Source: Symbiodinium natans (Eukaryota; Sar; Dinophyceae; Suessiales; Symbiodiniaceae). Taken from it: a stretch of DNA of 64,000 nucleotides. The notes beneath the pieces are model-generated. The model was not told where the DNA came from. It worked only from the letters and a program-made list of their open reading frames with translations, and ran no database searches. Of this stretch, positions 44,601-54,607 are shown piece by piece. The DNA is taken from the NCBI GenBank assembly GCA_905221605.1, contig CAJNDS010000114.1, forward strand, positions 1,028,958 to 1,092,957. Direction: 5' to 3'. The position numbers and the translations under genes were made by a program. Within the stretch, counting starts at the first letter, position 1; the number at the start of each line of letters is the position of its first letter.

Positions 44601-45824
44601 ATGTCTGTGCTGGAGTCTGCCGCTCACTTTCAGGCGAGATGCAAGCTGTTCCGCATCGGCGAGCCCCTCATACGTACCTTGACGCGTCTGGGTTTTGAGA
44701 CTCTTGGGCAGCTCGCTTATTGCGTGGGCCAACCAGGTCAACAGCTAGCCGATGATCAGTGGCATACTTGGGTCCAAACCTCCATCCCCGCCGCATCAGC
44801 CGGGGAAGCTGCGAGTGTACGCCGACTCGTCTTCGAGGCGCAAACACTTACCTTGGCAGATCTCAAGGACCAGGTTACCAACCCCAGTGCCTCTGCCGCC
44901 CGACCCCTTGCAGAAGCAGAGCGCGACAAACGCATGGCTGCTTTAAAGGCCAAGGTTTCCGGTGTGATCATAGAAGGTGATGCGGAGCCCAGCCGGGCCC
45001 TGTTGGAATTGGCCTGCACCATGAGTTCGCTGGATGAGATAAGGTATATCGCCCCTGAGAAATGCACCTCCCGCTTGAGCGAGGTAGCCCTTGCCAAGCC
45101 CCTCGCCCGTGTCGTCGAGCTGGAGCAGCAGCGGCTTGTTCTCAAGGACCAGGAGCTCCCGTGTGACGCCCAAGTTCACAACCCCTTGCTCCTCTCTGCA
45201 GCATTCCGTCGTCGAGGACTGGCGCTGGCATTTGCAGACGTGGTTGATTTTCTTGCACATGAAAAATACGTCAATGAGCTGATGCGACACCTGACAAACC
45301 CCGACGCCCTGCCAGGGGGTGCTTGCCAGCTGCATCAAGTTGTCGAGGCTGACCGCTTGGTTCATGTGTGGATGCTTGAGAAAGGAATCCGGCCCCGGCG
45401 CAAGAGTGACGGATCCCGCGCCATGGATGACGCTCTCTTTGAAGCGCTCTCGTCGTATCGCGTTTCCTTCGTCTTGATCCCTCGTGGAAGCACGGCTGCT
45501 GGGAGTGGCGGCGGTCGAGGAAGGAAGCGCAAGAAGACCAAAGATGACAAGGGCAAGAAGGATGATAAAGCTGAGAAGATTCCCCCTGCGCCCAAGGACC
45601 CGCCTGCTCGCCCCCCGAAAGGTCCAGGCAAAGGTGCTGCCAACCGTGCGGCTGTCCCCAAGGCCATTCTCGACAAGGGTGGCAAAGCCCAAACGCCCGA
45701 TGGCAAAGCCATCTGCTACGGGTTCAGCCTTGGGGAGTGCCGGGTGGCCAACTGCCCCCGTGCCCATGTCTGCGCGCGTTGTTTCGGCAATCATAGCCTC
45801 ATGCAGTGCCAGCGCAAAGAGTGA
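44601..45824 (+). CDS. Gag-like zinc-finger protein of copy 2
   Basis: 407 residues, identical in translation to 14471-15694, including the basic run and the C-terminal CCCH finger and zinc knuckle. Only silent changes were noticed. It probably packages the element RNA. Confidence 0.75.
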   Translation: MSVLESAAHFQARCKLFRIGEPLIRTLTRLGFETLGQLAYCVGQPGQQLADDQWHTWVQTSIPAASAGEAASVRRLVFEAQTLTLADLKDQVTNPSASAARPLAEAERDKRMAALKAKVSGVIIEGDAEPSRALLELACTMSSLDEIRYIAPEKCTSRLSEVALAKPLARVVELEQQRLVLKDQELPCDAQVHNPLLLSAAFRRRGLALAFADVVDFLAHEKYVNELMRHLTNPDALPGGACQLHQVVEADRLVHVWMLEKGIRPRRKSDGSRAMDDALFEALSSYRVSFVLIPRGSTAAGSGGGRGRKRKKTKDDKGKKDDKAEKIPPAPKDPPARPPKGPGKGAANRAAVPKAILDKGGKAQTPDGKAICYGFSLGECRVANCPRAHVCARCFGNHSLMQCQRKE

Positions 45825-45896
45825 CTATCGCCAGAAGCCGCTTCGACCAGTGTCACTTCGAATTCGTTTTCTGCTAGCCAGCCTGACGTGGCGAAG

Positions 45897-47066
45897 ATGT
45901 CTGACCTTCCCCCGCAGGTGCTGACTCCTGCCCTTTGCACAGATGAGTCTCGCGATCTCCCCGCTTCAGGCCAACCTGTTCTGGAAGTTCGCGAACGGGC
46001 TAATCTTTCTCCTGCATACAGGCCCCTTGGTGAGCCCGTGCCTAGGCCCCCGGTTGCTCCCTCCTCAAGCACCTCTGTTGTTCCCACTAGCACTGCCGCG
46101 TCCGTCAGGTCACCTGGCTCTGCAAGTGACCTGCCACCCCAACCCGAGCCCTGTGAGGGTTCGCTGGGGTCCGATGTGGGGCTTGTTGCTGGGTTTTGGG
46201 GGCTTCCAAGTTCCCCAAGAGCGCCCGTTCTTTTGCGTCCGAATTGCCATCCAAAAGAACGGACGGTTTCTGACAAAAGAACGGCGGAAAAAGGGCCCGG
46301 AATGGACCCGGTGGACCCCCATACCGAGCCCCGCCCTGAAGCACCTGTACGTGAAGCGACTGTGCAGGCGCCAGTCCGCGCTGATGATGCATCCTGTTCT
46401 GCCCCCAGGCCTGCTGTGGCTCTTGACTTACGTGAACAGCCTTCGCCCTGCCAGTGGGTCGTGGACGTGGCTCGTGCGGAGCATCTTGCCCGTGCCTCTG
46501 TCAACAGCCCTTCGCTTGAAGCTGCCCGGCGCATTCTTTGCCTGCTTCCCTCTGAGGTCCCCGCACGGGGCCAAGCGCATAGTGCCTCTCACTCCTGGAC
46601 CTGCGGCATGTGGACCTGGGGTGCCCGTGCGGGCGTTCGCGGCTTCACGAAACGTTTCCCCGCTGTGACACGTTTCTTTTGTGCTCTACTTCGCCAGCAC
46701 TTCCCTGGCCACGCATTCACGAATGCTGCTGTGTTCACAAACCTGCGCGCGGAACCGCACGTTGACTCCTGCAACGTGCCTGGTTTCCCCAACCTGCTTC
46801 TGCCAATCAGCCTTTTCCGGGACGGCGACGTCTGGCAAGAATCTCCAGTTGGCCGTGTTCCGCTGGCAGGGCACGATGCCCTGGGCATACGGCTCCGCGT
46901 CAGTTTGGGGCCCCAGACCTTAGACGCCAGCCGCCTGCATGCCACACTCCCTTGGAAAGGCGTTCGGTGTTTGCTTGTGGGATATTGCCTTCAGGGTTGG
47001 GAGCGGCTGTCCGAGAAGGAACGACAGGAGCTCCTTAGTTTGGGTTTCCTTAACCCGGTTCCCTAG
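45897..47066 (+). pseudogene. Polyprotein, 5' part with oxygenase-like domain, cut by a frameshift
   Basis: Matches 15767-16960. It carries a 27-bp in-frame loss in the Pro-rich region near 46040. The oxygenase-like H-x-D, His and Arg are all kept (EPHVD, LHATLPWKGVR). The frame stops at 47066 because one base is missing near 47055 ('cttaacccgg' here against 'cttaatcccgg' in copy 1). The rest of the polyprotein follows in the next frame. Confidence 0.8.
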
Positions 47067-47080
47067 TCCAGCCTGCCCCT

Positions 47081-50000
47081 GTGCGGCCCCTCACGCCCCC
47101 CACCCCGCCTTTAATTTTGGAGTTATTCTCCGGGTCTGGTCGCGTCACTGCGGCCCTGCGTGCACTTGGTTTTGAGGCTGTTGCCATTGACAAGGTCAAG
47201 AGCGTTGGGTGTGCCGCCCCGCCCTGGGTGCTCGATGTCTCTACGCCAGACGGCCTTGCCCAGCTGCTCCAACTTGTGCAAAACCCGCGCGTCTTGGGGT
47301 TGTTCGCCGCTCCGGCTTGTGGCACGTGTTCTCTGGCCCGTGGCATTCCGTGCTGGGACAGCCAGGGCAATCCGGTGCCTGTGCCCCGGCCTCTGCGGTC
47401 AGACCGTCACCCGGACGGTATGCCCGACCTCCCCCCCGGTGATGCTCGCCGTGTGCGCCTTGCAAACGAAAGCTACCTGGCGCTTCGACAGGCCGTGCGC
47501 CTGGGTGTGCAGCGTGGCATCTTGATTGCTGTGGAGAATCCGCGGTCATCCTTGTTTTGGAAGACTTCCTTTTGGCGCGACGTGGCTCCTGCTTTTCGCT
47601 ATGTGGATCACCAGGCGTGCGCCTATGGTGGCGACCGCCCCAAGTTCACCCGGATTGCCTACACGCACCCTTCTTTCGAGTCCTTGTGCAAGCTGTGTCC
47701 CGGCTGCCCTGCGCATGCGTCTTGGGGTGTCGACCCCGCGGCCCCCAACGGTTTCGCCACCAGTCGGGAGACCGCCTACCCTCGTCCCTTGGCTCATGCC
47801 ATTGCGCAGTGCTTCGCGAGTGCCCTTCCCACTGTCGAGCCGCCGGGCCTCCAGCTTCCGGCGTTACGCAGCCTGGCTGGACTTCAACCAAAAGCTAGCA
47901 AGGTGCCAGCCTTGGTCCCGGAGTACAAGACCACTTGCGTGGTCCGGGGGCCTGCCGCCAGCCTGGTCCCGCCTTGCCAACCCATGCAACGCCTCGAGCA
48001 GGCTTGGCCGGTGCCTGCGGATTGTCAATGCAGCTTGAAGGTCATACCTCCCTATGCTCAGTTGCTGCGTCTCAGTCCGGTTAAAATGGGAAAGCAGGAT
48101 GAGGAAACTCGTAGGCATGTTGAATTGGCGTGGGGCATTCCGTGGTCGCCAAGTGAATTCATTCAGTGTGCTTGCAAAGCTGTCCACCCTGTGGCCCAAG
48201 AAGCACAATTACCCAGCGAACTTCTTCAAGCCGTCGAAGTGAATTGCAATGCGACGACAGCGTCGGCCCTTGAAGGGAAGCGCACAGCTTGGTTTGAAAA
48301 ATGGTTCAAACGGTGCTTGGAACTCAGGACAGACGAATGCAAACTCAAGGATGGCATGCATCCCGACGTCCGAGGCATCCTTGAACCTAAAAACCTTCTT
48401 GTCTGGCGCGAAATCTTAGATGACCTCAACTACCCTGACAAAACTGTCATCGAGGAGGTGATTTCAGGGACCGTGTTGACTGGTGAAGTTCCGAGTACTG
48501 GGCTATTCAACCCTGTTTTCAAACCCGCGGCAATGTCCGAGGACTTGTTGCGAGACACCGCCGATGAGGGCAGGCACAGTGTCTTCCGGAGTGTTAAGTC
48601 GCAGGGTGATTTGCTTGACCAAGAAGTAAAGAAGCAAACCCTTGAAGAACTACAGAAAGGTTGGTTAGAAGGGCCCTTTGATCCGTCTGAGCTGCCTAAC
48701 GGCTCAGTAGTTTCTCGCCGGTTCGGGATCCAGCAAGGGTCAAAGGTACGTCTGATAGACGACCTCAGTGCATCGCACGTCAACTCGTGTGTCCAAACAA
48801 ATGAGTCTCCAAAGCCCCATTCCACCGACGTTCTTGCTGCACTTGCCATTCAGCTCATGAGGTCCACCAATGAGCCACTCTTGGGTCGTACCCATGATTT
48901 GAAAGCAGCATATCGACAGCTGGCGGTGTCCCAGAGTTCCGCTTGGTGCTCGTACGTTTGCATCTGGGACCATGAGCGTGCCGCCCCCGTGTGCTTCAGG
49001 CTCAAAGCGTTGCCTTTCGGCGCGTGCAGAAGCGTTTATTCGTTTCTGCGCGTAGTGCATAGCATCTGGTTCATAGGGACTGTTGGGTTAAGCCTCCCTT
49101 GGGTTTGCTATTTCGATGACTTCATCACGATTTGTTCGGGCAGCCTCGCACACAGCACTGACGCTACCATCAAGCGCTTATTCAAGCTCCTGGGCTGGAC
49201 ACTGTCCAGTGACGGAAAGAAGGACTTGCCGTTCAGGAGGTCTTTCGAAGCTCTTGGCATCGTCGTCGATTTAGAGGAGAGCGCGAACAAAGTTGTGAAG
49301 TTTGCAAACACCCCATCCAGGGTGAGCGAACTCTGTGGGTCCATTGGCGACATACTCGACGCTGGTTCCCTCAAACAGCCTCTGGCCTTGAGGTTGAGGG
49401 GACGCATGCAGTTTGCTGACAGTCAATTGTTTGGAAGGTCCGCTAGGATGTGCCTTAGACAAGTCACCAAGCACGCCTATAGTGATGTGTCCGATACCTT
49501 GTGTGAGGATTGCGTTTTCGCTCTGGACAGGTTCAGGAAGATGCTTCTGGAGCACAAACCCAGAGTCTTGAACGGATCTTTGCGGGAAAAATTCGTCATC
49601 TTCACGGACGCCTGCTTCGACCCAGAGGCATCGGACTGGGCGTGTGGTATTGGTGGCCTGCTGTTCTCTGACAGAGGTAAACTCCTAGGTGCCTTTTCCG
49701 AGCAACTTGAGCGCTGGCAGATTGAAGCATTGACCGAGGGCTTTCGTAAGACGGTCATTTTTGAAGCTGAACTTTTGGCAGTTATCGTTTCGCAGCTTGT
49801 ATGGGGACACGTCATCAGACATGCACCTGTGCTGTGGTTCGTTGATAACAATGCCTCCCGCGACATCGCGATTTCAGGCTGCACGAGGTCTGACAATGCA
49901 CAAGCGCTTCTAAATGTCTTGCTGGAGAGCGAGGAGCAGTTCGATGTCAAAGCATGGTACGCCAGGGTTCCTTCTCCGTCTAACCCTGCTGACCATCCCT

Positions 50001-50116
50001 CTCGAACAAAGCTGGAGTCCTACGTTCATGGCAACACTTTGGTTGGTGCAGTTGACGTCCGTCAAACCCTTAAGGCTGTTTTCGAAAACTTCTTAAGGAA
50101 AAAGGTAAAAAGGTGA
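47081..50116 (+). pseudogene. Polyprotein, 3' part: methyltransferase-like + RT + RNase H
   Basis: Continues the broken polyprotein in another frame; the first residues after the shift are RPLTPPTPPLILELFSG. The methyltransferase-like motifs, RT (DLKAAYRQ, YFDDF) and RNase H acids are intact and nearly identical to copy 1. There is no clear independent start, so expression would need a frameshift or reinitiation. The single-base loss could be real or an assembly error in a C-run. Confidence 0.8.
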
Positions 50117-50130
50117 AAGTCGGATAATGT

Positions 50131-50950
50131 GGGGAGTCAGTGCTGGGTTCGTATTGCAACTTTGCATGAGGTGCCAAGTAGATCTACACAGGCTTTCCAA
50201 GGCAGAAGGTTTGTCCTTGCGTGGCATGAGGCCCGCATGTGCATGCTTGCCCACGCTTCCACGTGAAAAAAAAAAGGAATGTCCGAGTGAGTGCGTTACT
50301 GTAAGCGTTGCGCTCTCTGAACCACACCAAGTGTAGGCTCATGTGTCTTTGTTCTTTGTTGGCTTAAAGGTAAGCTTGAGCGGAGCACGAAGCTTGCTGT
50401 CAACTTGTTGATAGCGCCTTCGTGAGGAGCGAACGCTTAGGTTGCCTGCAACCGTGCCTTTAAGAAAAACAAAAAGAGTTTTCACAGTGCTTTCAAAATT
50501 TTCTGCATGCCCATCTTTCATGTTCTCTCTGCATGTCACCTTGACAGCTTGTATGCAGTCTTCATGCCCGGTAACAGTGGCTGACAGCTGAGAGATGCAG
50601 AAAATTTTCTTTGCCCGCCCGCCCATCCCAGTGGGTGTGGCCGATCCGTGCCTGACGGATCCCGCCTGTGGATCTTCTTCTGCCTCATCCGGGGGAGTCA
50701 GTGCTGGGTTCGTATTGCAACTTTGCATGAGGTGCCAAGTAGATCTACACAGGCTTTCCAAGGCAGAAGGTTTGTCCTTGCGTGGCATGAGGCCCGCATG
50801 TGCATGCTTGCCCACGCTTCCACGTGAAAAAAAAAGGAATGTCCGAGTGAGTGCGTTACTGTAAGCGTTGCGCTCTCTGAACCACACCAAGTGTAGGCTC
50901 ATGTGTCTTTGTTCTTTGTTGGCTTAAAGGTAAGCTTGAGCGGAGCACGA
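50131..50950 (+). repeat. Right end of copy 2: B1 - linker with A2 - B2
   Basis: B1 is 50131-50390 and B2 is 50692-50950; they differ in the A-run (10 against 9) and little else. Between them, 50391-50691 holds about 190 bp not seen elsewhere in the window, then 50580-50613, matching the left end of the element (41588-41620), then 78 bp with the hairpin GATCCGT-gcctg-ACGGATC (50643-50661). Split direct repeats of this kind allow DIRS/Ngaro elements to rebuild a circle during replication. The extra 190 bp do not fit a simple A1=A2 scheme and may be captured flanking DNA. Confidence 0.75.
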
Positions 50951-53587
50951 AATTTTGTGTACAGGCAATATGCCTCTAGGGACGAGCAATGTAGAGTCTG
51001 CCTACGCAAACAAACAGGGAAAGAGCTCTGGTATGACAATGGGTTCGGCAGCATGCCAGTCTGCAAACTCTGTCATCTCAACCAAAGCTGCCCTGATGAC
51101 CTTGCCCATGCCATCAGCTGCATGCTGCCTTGCTGTGATGTTAACCAAGCACCACTCCTGCAATGTGCGGCAATGCCTGGTGCTCCGGCTAGAACTATTA
51201 CTTACAGAGCAGCTATACCCAATGAGCACCAGTGTACTTTCATCCAAAGCCACTGCCTGCTCTGTGGGCTGGGAGCAAACACAACAGAGCATTGGCTTAC
51301 GGCTTGTGTGGTCACCAAAGCCTCCCTCTTTATTGTCCTAGTCACATTGGGATATGCTGGCACTGCCTCGTTTGACTCCCTGTGTCACACTGCCCTTCCT
51401 AAGATCAATGTTGAGGGAGGGATTGACAAGAAATTCTGTGCCGTCCTATTAGCATGGATTGCGACCATAAGAAGATATACTATGGAACAGCAATGCACCT
51501 GGCACCCTGGATGGTGTGAGACACCGCAACGGCCAAAACACATCAGTAACATACCCAAGCTCGCGTCACGTCTTTGGAATACCATCCCGAGGATGTTACT
51601 TCCCAAAGCATTACCGGCATGGTGGGTTGACACGGAACGCTGCAAGCCCTGTTGCAACGACGGAGGACTCCATATTGAGGTCAAGCATCCCCTTTCTGCC
51701 TTAATTAAAGCAAGCGCCCAAGGTGTTACCGTCTCCCCCAGGAATGCCAATATAGGGGATGTCTTAGCAACATTAGATGCACAGCATTACTTGCTTGCAC
51801 CTATGTATCAACAGACCCTTGGCGTCCCTAATGTTGCTCTATGGCCTAAAATGTGTCATTGCGGCAATCTGCACCTTAAAGTTACGGCATTAAGGCCAAT
51901 CCCTGCAGGTACTCCACTTATTGTTGAGTTAAAACCTGTCAAAGATACCCACCTTGTTGCTCAATTTGACGGCAGCTGCCACGTGCAAGAAGGTATCGGT
52001 GGTGCGGGTGGTATCGTATGGTCGCCCGGACCAGTCCCGGTAATTCTTGAAACGATTGCCATCCCACTCCAGCCTTGTCCAGATTCTATGTTTGCGGAAA
52101 TATGCGCCGCTGACGCAACGTTAGACAAGGCATTATCTCTAGCTGCTAGCAATCAAATTAGGGAGGTTATCCTTCAGGGCGACTGCATCAACATTGTAAA
52201 GCACTTTGCTGGTGCCTTGAGACTACATAGGGAAGACCTAGTGCGAAAACTGGACAACATGTGGCAAAAGTTAACGCACACACCCATTACAGTGCATTGG
52301 TCATACGTCCCTCGCGTCGGCAACAAAGTCGCTGATCACCTGGCAGGAATCGCTGCTAACAGTCTCCGCTACGAAGCACCCCTTCATGAAGATGTCTTCT
52401 TTGACTCGGGTGAGGGTCAGCCTCATATGCAAATAAACACTGAGTGCTTTCCGCCTATTCTGTTGCCTTCCAAGCAATGGCACCTGCAAGCTATACAGGA
52501 CTTGCATTCCGGAGCTGAAATTATTTCTCTTGAGGCCCCCCCACTTTGGAATCCGGAACTGCTTTTGCGGTTTTGCCTCTACAATCGGATCAAGCCTCCC
52601 CCCGAGCTTGATACAACGTGGCCAGGGCTGGTCCAGTATCGAAGGCCATCTTTGCACCCACAGGGTAGATATTATGCCATACGGCACTGGCAAACGAGTA
52701 AAAGGCTAACACGTTTCTTGGCCATCGGACCGAACGCAATTGAAATCGACATGAAAGGTGCGCATTATACGCTTTTGCGCCTCCTTACATGTCACAGCCC
52801 TACTCACCCACCCCTCCCAACGTTGCTTGAAGCCAGGGAGATATTTAGTAGTCACCTTGCACGCGCGCCCAAAGCACAAACAGTACAAACCAAGCACTTG
52901 TTGCAAAGAGCAGTTGGAATGGACAGCAATGCTTTCCTTCGGCATGTTTATGAAGGTAGTATTGCTGCTTATGCCATCCCCCCTGCCTTGGCAAGTTTTC
53001 TTGCACATTTGGTGCAGGCTAAAGCTACCCTCCAGGTTATGATCCAGCAAGGAATCCCTTTTTACCAACCGGATGCAAGGGTCAACAACAGGAATTGGGC
53101 AACTTTTGCACTTGAAGCTGCGGAAAGCTTCGTAATGCGAAAAGGGCTCGCTGCAATGCTCCCGTACTGCGCAGGCACAGTGCTTTGGGTACATGACGGG
53201 GTGTACGTCAAAAATAGAAACGCAGTTTCACCCTTCATCGAAGGGGCTACTGAAGCGTTAGTTCAGCTCATCCAGGTGGGGCAGCGCTGTCATCCACAGG
53301 TCACACCTAACCAGGAATTTGCTAACCTACAAGATGTCTTTGCTATTACCACCACGAAGAGTGAATTTAATGCGGCAGTTGATGCGTTAAACGCTGCGGG
53401 TATCGCGTGTCATAGCCCTGCTCTCCCAAAGCACCCAAAGGCAACCACCAACAGGGTGTCCAAGCGCCTTATCCTGGAAGTTCAGGATATACTAGAGGTC
53501 GAGAGGCAAAGAGACGATAAAAGGAGACGCGTTGATGTTACAGCTGTTCCGCGTAGGGGATTGTGGGTAACACCCCCCTCGTTGTGA
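50951..53587 (+). CDS. LINE ORF2, part 3: zinc finger + RNase H + unassigned C-terminal domain
   Basis: 878 codons in frame with parts 1 and 2; the open frame also runs back into B2 (first GTG at 50903). It begins NFVYRQYASRDEQCRVC, then HCLLCG..TTEHWLTAC, a zinc-binding motif common after LINE RTs. RNase H: QFDGSCH, MFAEICAADATL, LQGDCINIV and KVADHLAG. The last 350 residues hold EIDMKGAHYTLLRLL, a helical stretch with KHLLQRAVGMDSN, and VLWVHDGVYVK. The spacing of an Asp-bearing strand and a later HD motif recalls polymerase palm motifs A and C, but I cannot assign the family. LINE ORF2 normally ends at RNase H, so this tail is extra. Confidence 0.8.
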   Translation, partial: NFVYRQYASRDEQCRVCLRKQTGKELWYDNGFGSMPVCKLCHLNQSCPDDLAHAISCMLPCCDVNQAPLLQCAAMPGAPARTITYRAAIPNEHQCTFIQSHCLLCGLGANTTEHWLTACVVTKASLFIVLVTLGYAGTASFDSLCHTALPKINVEGGIDKKFCAVLLAWIATIRRYTMEQQCTWHPGWCETPQRPKHISNIPKLASRLWNTIPRMLLPKALPAWWVDTERCKPCCNDGGLHIEVKHPLSALIKASAQGVTVSPRNANIGDVLATLDAQHYLLAPMYQQTLGVPNVALWPKMCHCGNLHLKVTALRPIPAGTPLIVELKPVKDTHLVAQFDGSCHVQEGIGGAGGIVWSPGPVPVILETIAIPLQPCPDSMFAEICAADATLDKALSLAASNQIREVILQGDCINIVKHFAGALRLHREDLVRKLDNMWQKLTHTPITVHWSYVPRVGNKVADHLAGIAANSLRYEAPLHEDVFFDSGEGQPHMQINTECFPPILLPSKQWHLQAIQDLHSGAEIISLEAPPLWNPELLLRFCLYNRIKPPPELDTTWPGLVQYRRPSLHPQGRYYAIRHWQTSKRLTRFLAIGPNAIEIDMKGAHYTLLRLLTCHSPTHPPLPTLLEAREIFSSHLARAPKAQTVQTKHLLQRAVGMDSNAFLRHVYEGSIAAYAIPPALASFLAHLVQAKATLQVMIQQGIPFYQPDARVNNRNWATFALEAAESFVMRKGLAAMLPYCAGTVLWVHDGVYVKNRNAVSPFIEGATEALVQLIQVGQRCHPQVTPNQEFANLQDVFAITTTKSEFNAAVDALNAAGIACHSPALPKHPKATTNRVSKRLILEVQDILEVERQRDDKRRRVDVTAVPRRGLWVTPPSL

Positions 53588-53679
53588 TGCGTGTAGTCCC
53601 CATTTCAACCACCCTCCCTCTTTCGTGATGGCGGCACCTTTGGCTCAGACCAGTTGTGAACGCCCGGGCACAACCAAAC

Positions 53680-54288
53680 ATGCTGGCCGCCACACGCTGC
53701 CTCCTGGCTTGGCGTTACCATGAAGCCATTGGTAGTCATTCCAGCACAGCTGACTTCGAACTCACAGTCCTCCCTGCTGCAGCGGGAGCGATCCTCGTGG
53801 CTCTCTTAGAGGAAAGCAAGTCGAACGAAGCCCTTTCCCCGTACCATAAGGATCGTTTATATCGAGGCGTCTCCTTTGGTAATCCACTGATCATTCACGA
53901 GATTGTCGAAGATCTGGATGAGGAAAAACTCCTACTTGCATGGACTCTCATTGAAGTCATTGCAAGGCTGGACGCTGCCACTCAACCTCGCGCTACCGTG
54001 TCAATGCTATGGAAAATAAGTGCACCAAATCTCCGTGCCATCTCGTGCGTTGGAGAACGTGCGCTTGCCCAATCACTTTCGGAGCACTTTTCTTTGACCC
54101 CCAAATGGTCTTCACGAGTTGTCGGGGCTTTAATCGGGCACAAAACTGGATGGGGTAGGGTAGAGGCATTGCTCCAGGTCTTAACGCCAAGAGCAACAGT
54201 CATTGCCCGTGAACTGTGTGAGTGTGAACAATTCCCCTATCACTTCTTTGGCCGTGGTAGTCATACCTTGTTTCTTCTCACACAATAG
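53680..54288 (+). CDS. Unknown protein, about 202 residues
   Basis: The frame opens at a GTG (53656); the first Met is 53680 (MLAATRCLLAWRYHEAI). Mostly helical by composition, Leu/Ala-rich, no signal peptide or clear membrane segment. The stretch IIHEIVEDLDEEKLLLAW resembles ATDILEHLDDETMHLL in the ORF at 58771-59463, so the two may be distant relatives. Third-position choice is mixed and the frame is only moderately long, so it could be a remnant. It starts 92 bp after the LINE ORF2 stop. The sequence TTTGGCTCA lies about 40 bp before the Met. Confidence 0.45.
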   Translation: MLAATRCLLAWRYHEAIGSHSSTADFELTVLPAAAGAILVALLEESKSNEALSPYHKDRLYRGVSFGNPLIIHEIVEDLDEEKLLLAWTLIEVIARLDAATQPRATVSMLWKISAPNLRAISCVGERALAQSLSEHFSLTPKWSSRVVGALIGHKTGWGRVEALLQVLTPRATVIARELCECEQFPYHFFGRGSHTLFLLTQ

Positions 54289-54607
54289 ATCCAGAGCCAC
54301 GTTATTGGCTCTAATGCCCCTGGCTGGACCCACCTCACTTTGGCCATCTGTTCGCAGACAGTGGAGCTATGTGCCAATGTGTCCACTGAGTGAGGGTGTG
54401 GTTGCCCCTTGTACTTTGTGCTCGGTGGGCTTTATTGCCGCTTATGGTACTCGTACCTTTACGTGCTCCTCTGTTATTTGCTTCGTTGTTTGATCACTGC
54501 TAACATTGTGATCACCTACCCCTCCCCATCCGAATATAGTTGGCACATGCGTGACAGTTATTTTGCTCAAGCGCTCGTTATGGGAGCACTGACCCTTAAC
54601 CCGCGCA
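54289..54607 (+). other. Gene-free interval
   Basis: No ORF of note, repeat or structured motif was recognised. A chance frame of 78 codons (54409-54645) crosses the start of the next gene and was not called. Confidence 0.4.

Larger units (their letters stand above)
41588..50950 (+). mobile_element. Tyrosine-recombinase (DIRS-order) retroelement, copy 2
   Basis: 9.36 kb, inserted in the LINE ORF2 codon boundary 41587/50951 with no target duplication, as expected for a recombinase rather than an integrase. Order: left end, ORF0, intact recombinase, Gag-like ORF, frameshifted polyprotein, then B1, linker, left-end-like segment, B2. The 33 bp at the left end (gctgacagctgagagatgcag...) recur at 50580-50613 inside the right end, giving an A1-ORFs-B1-A2-B2 layout like the split direct repeats of PAT/Ngaro elements. 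Confidence 0.88.
20286..53587 (+). mobile_element. LINE-type retrotransposon remnant, interrupted by copia and by recombinase element copy 2
   Basis: Sure parts: ORF1 at 22734-26963 and ORF2 in three pieces (26960-30764, 41529-41587, 50951-53587). Removing the inserts restores ORF2 without stops. The unknown ORF ending at 22112 may belong to it. No poly-A tail or target duplication of the LINE itself was found at either edge: its 5' side is cut by copy 1, and the 3' end after 53587 is not defined. The outer limits given here are therefore the widest reasonable. Confidence 0.6.
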
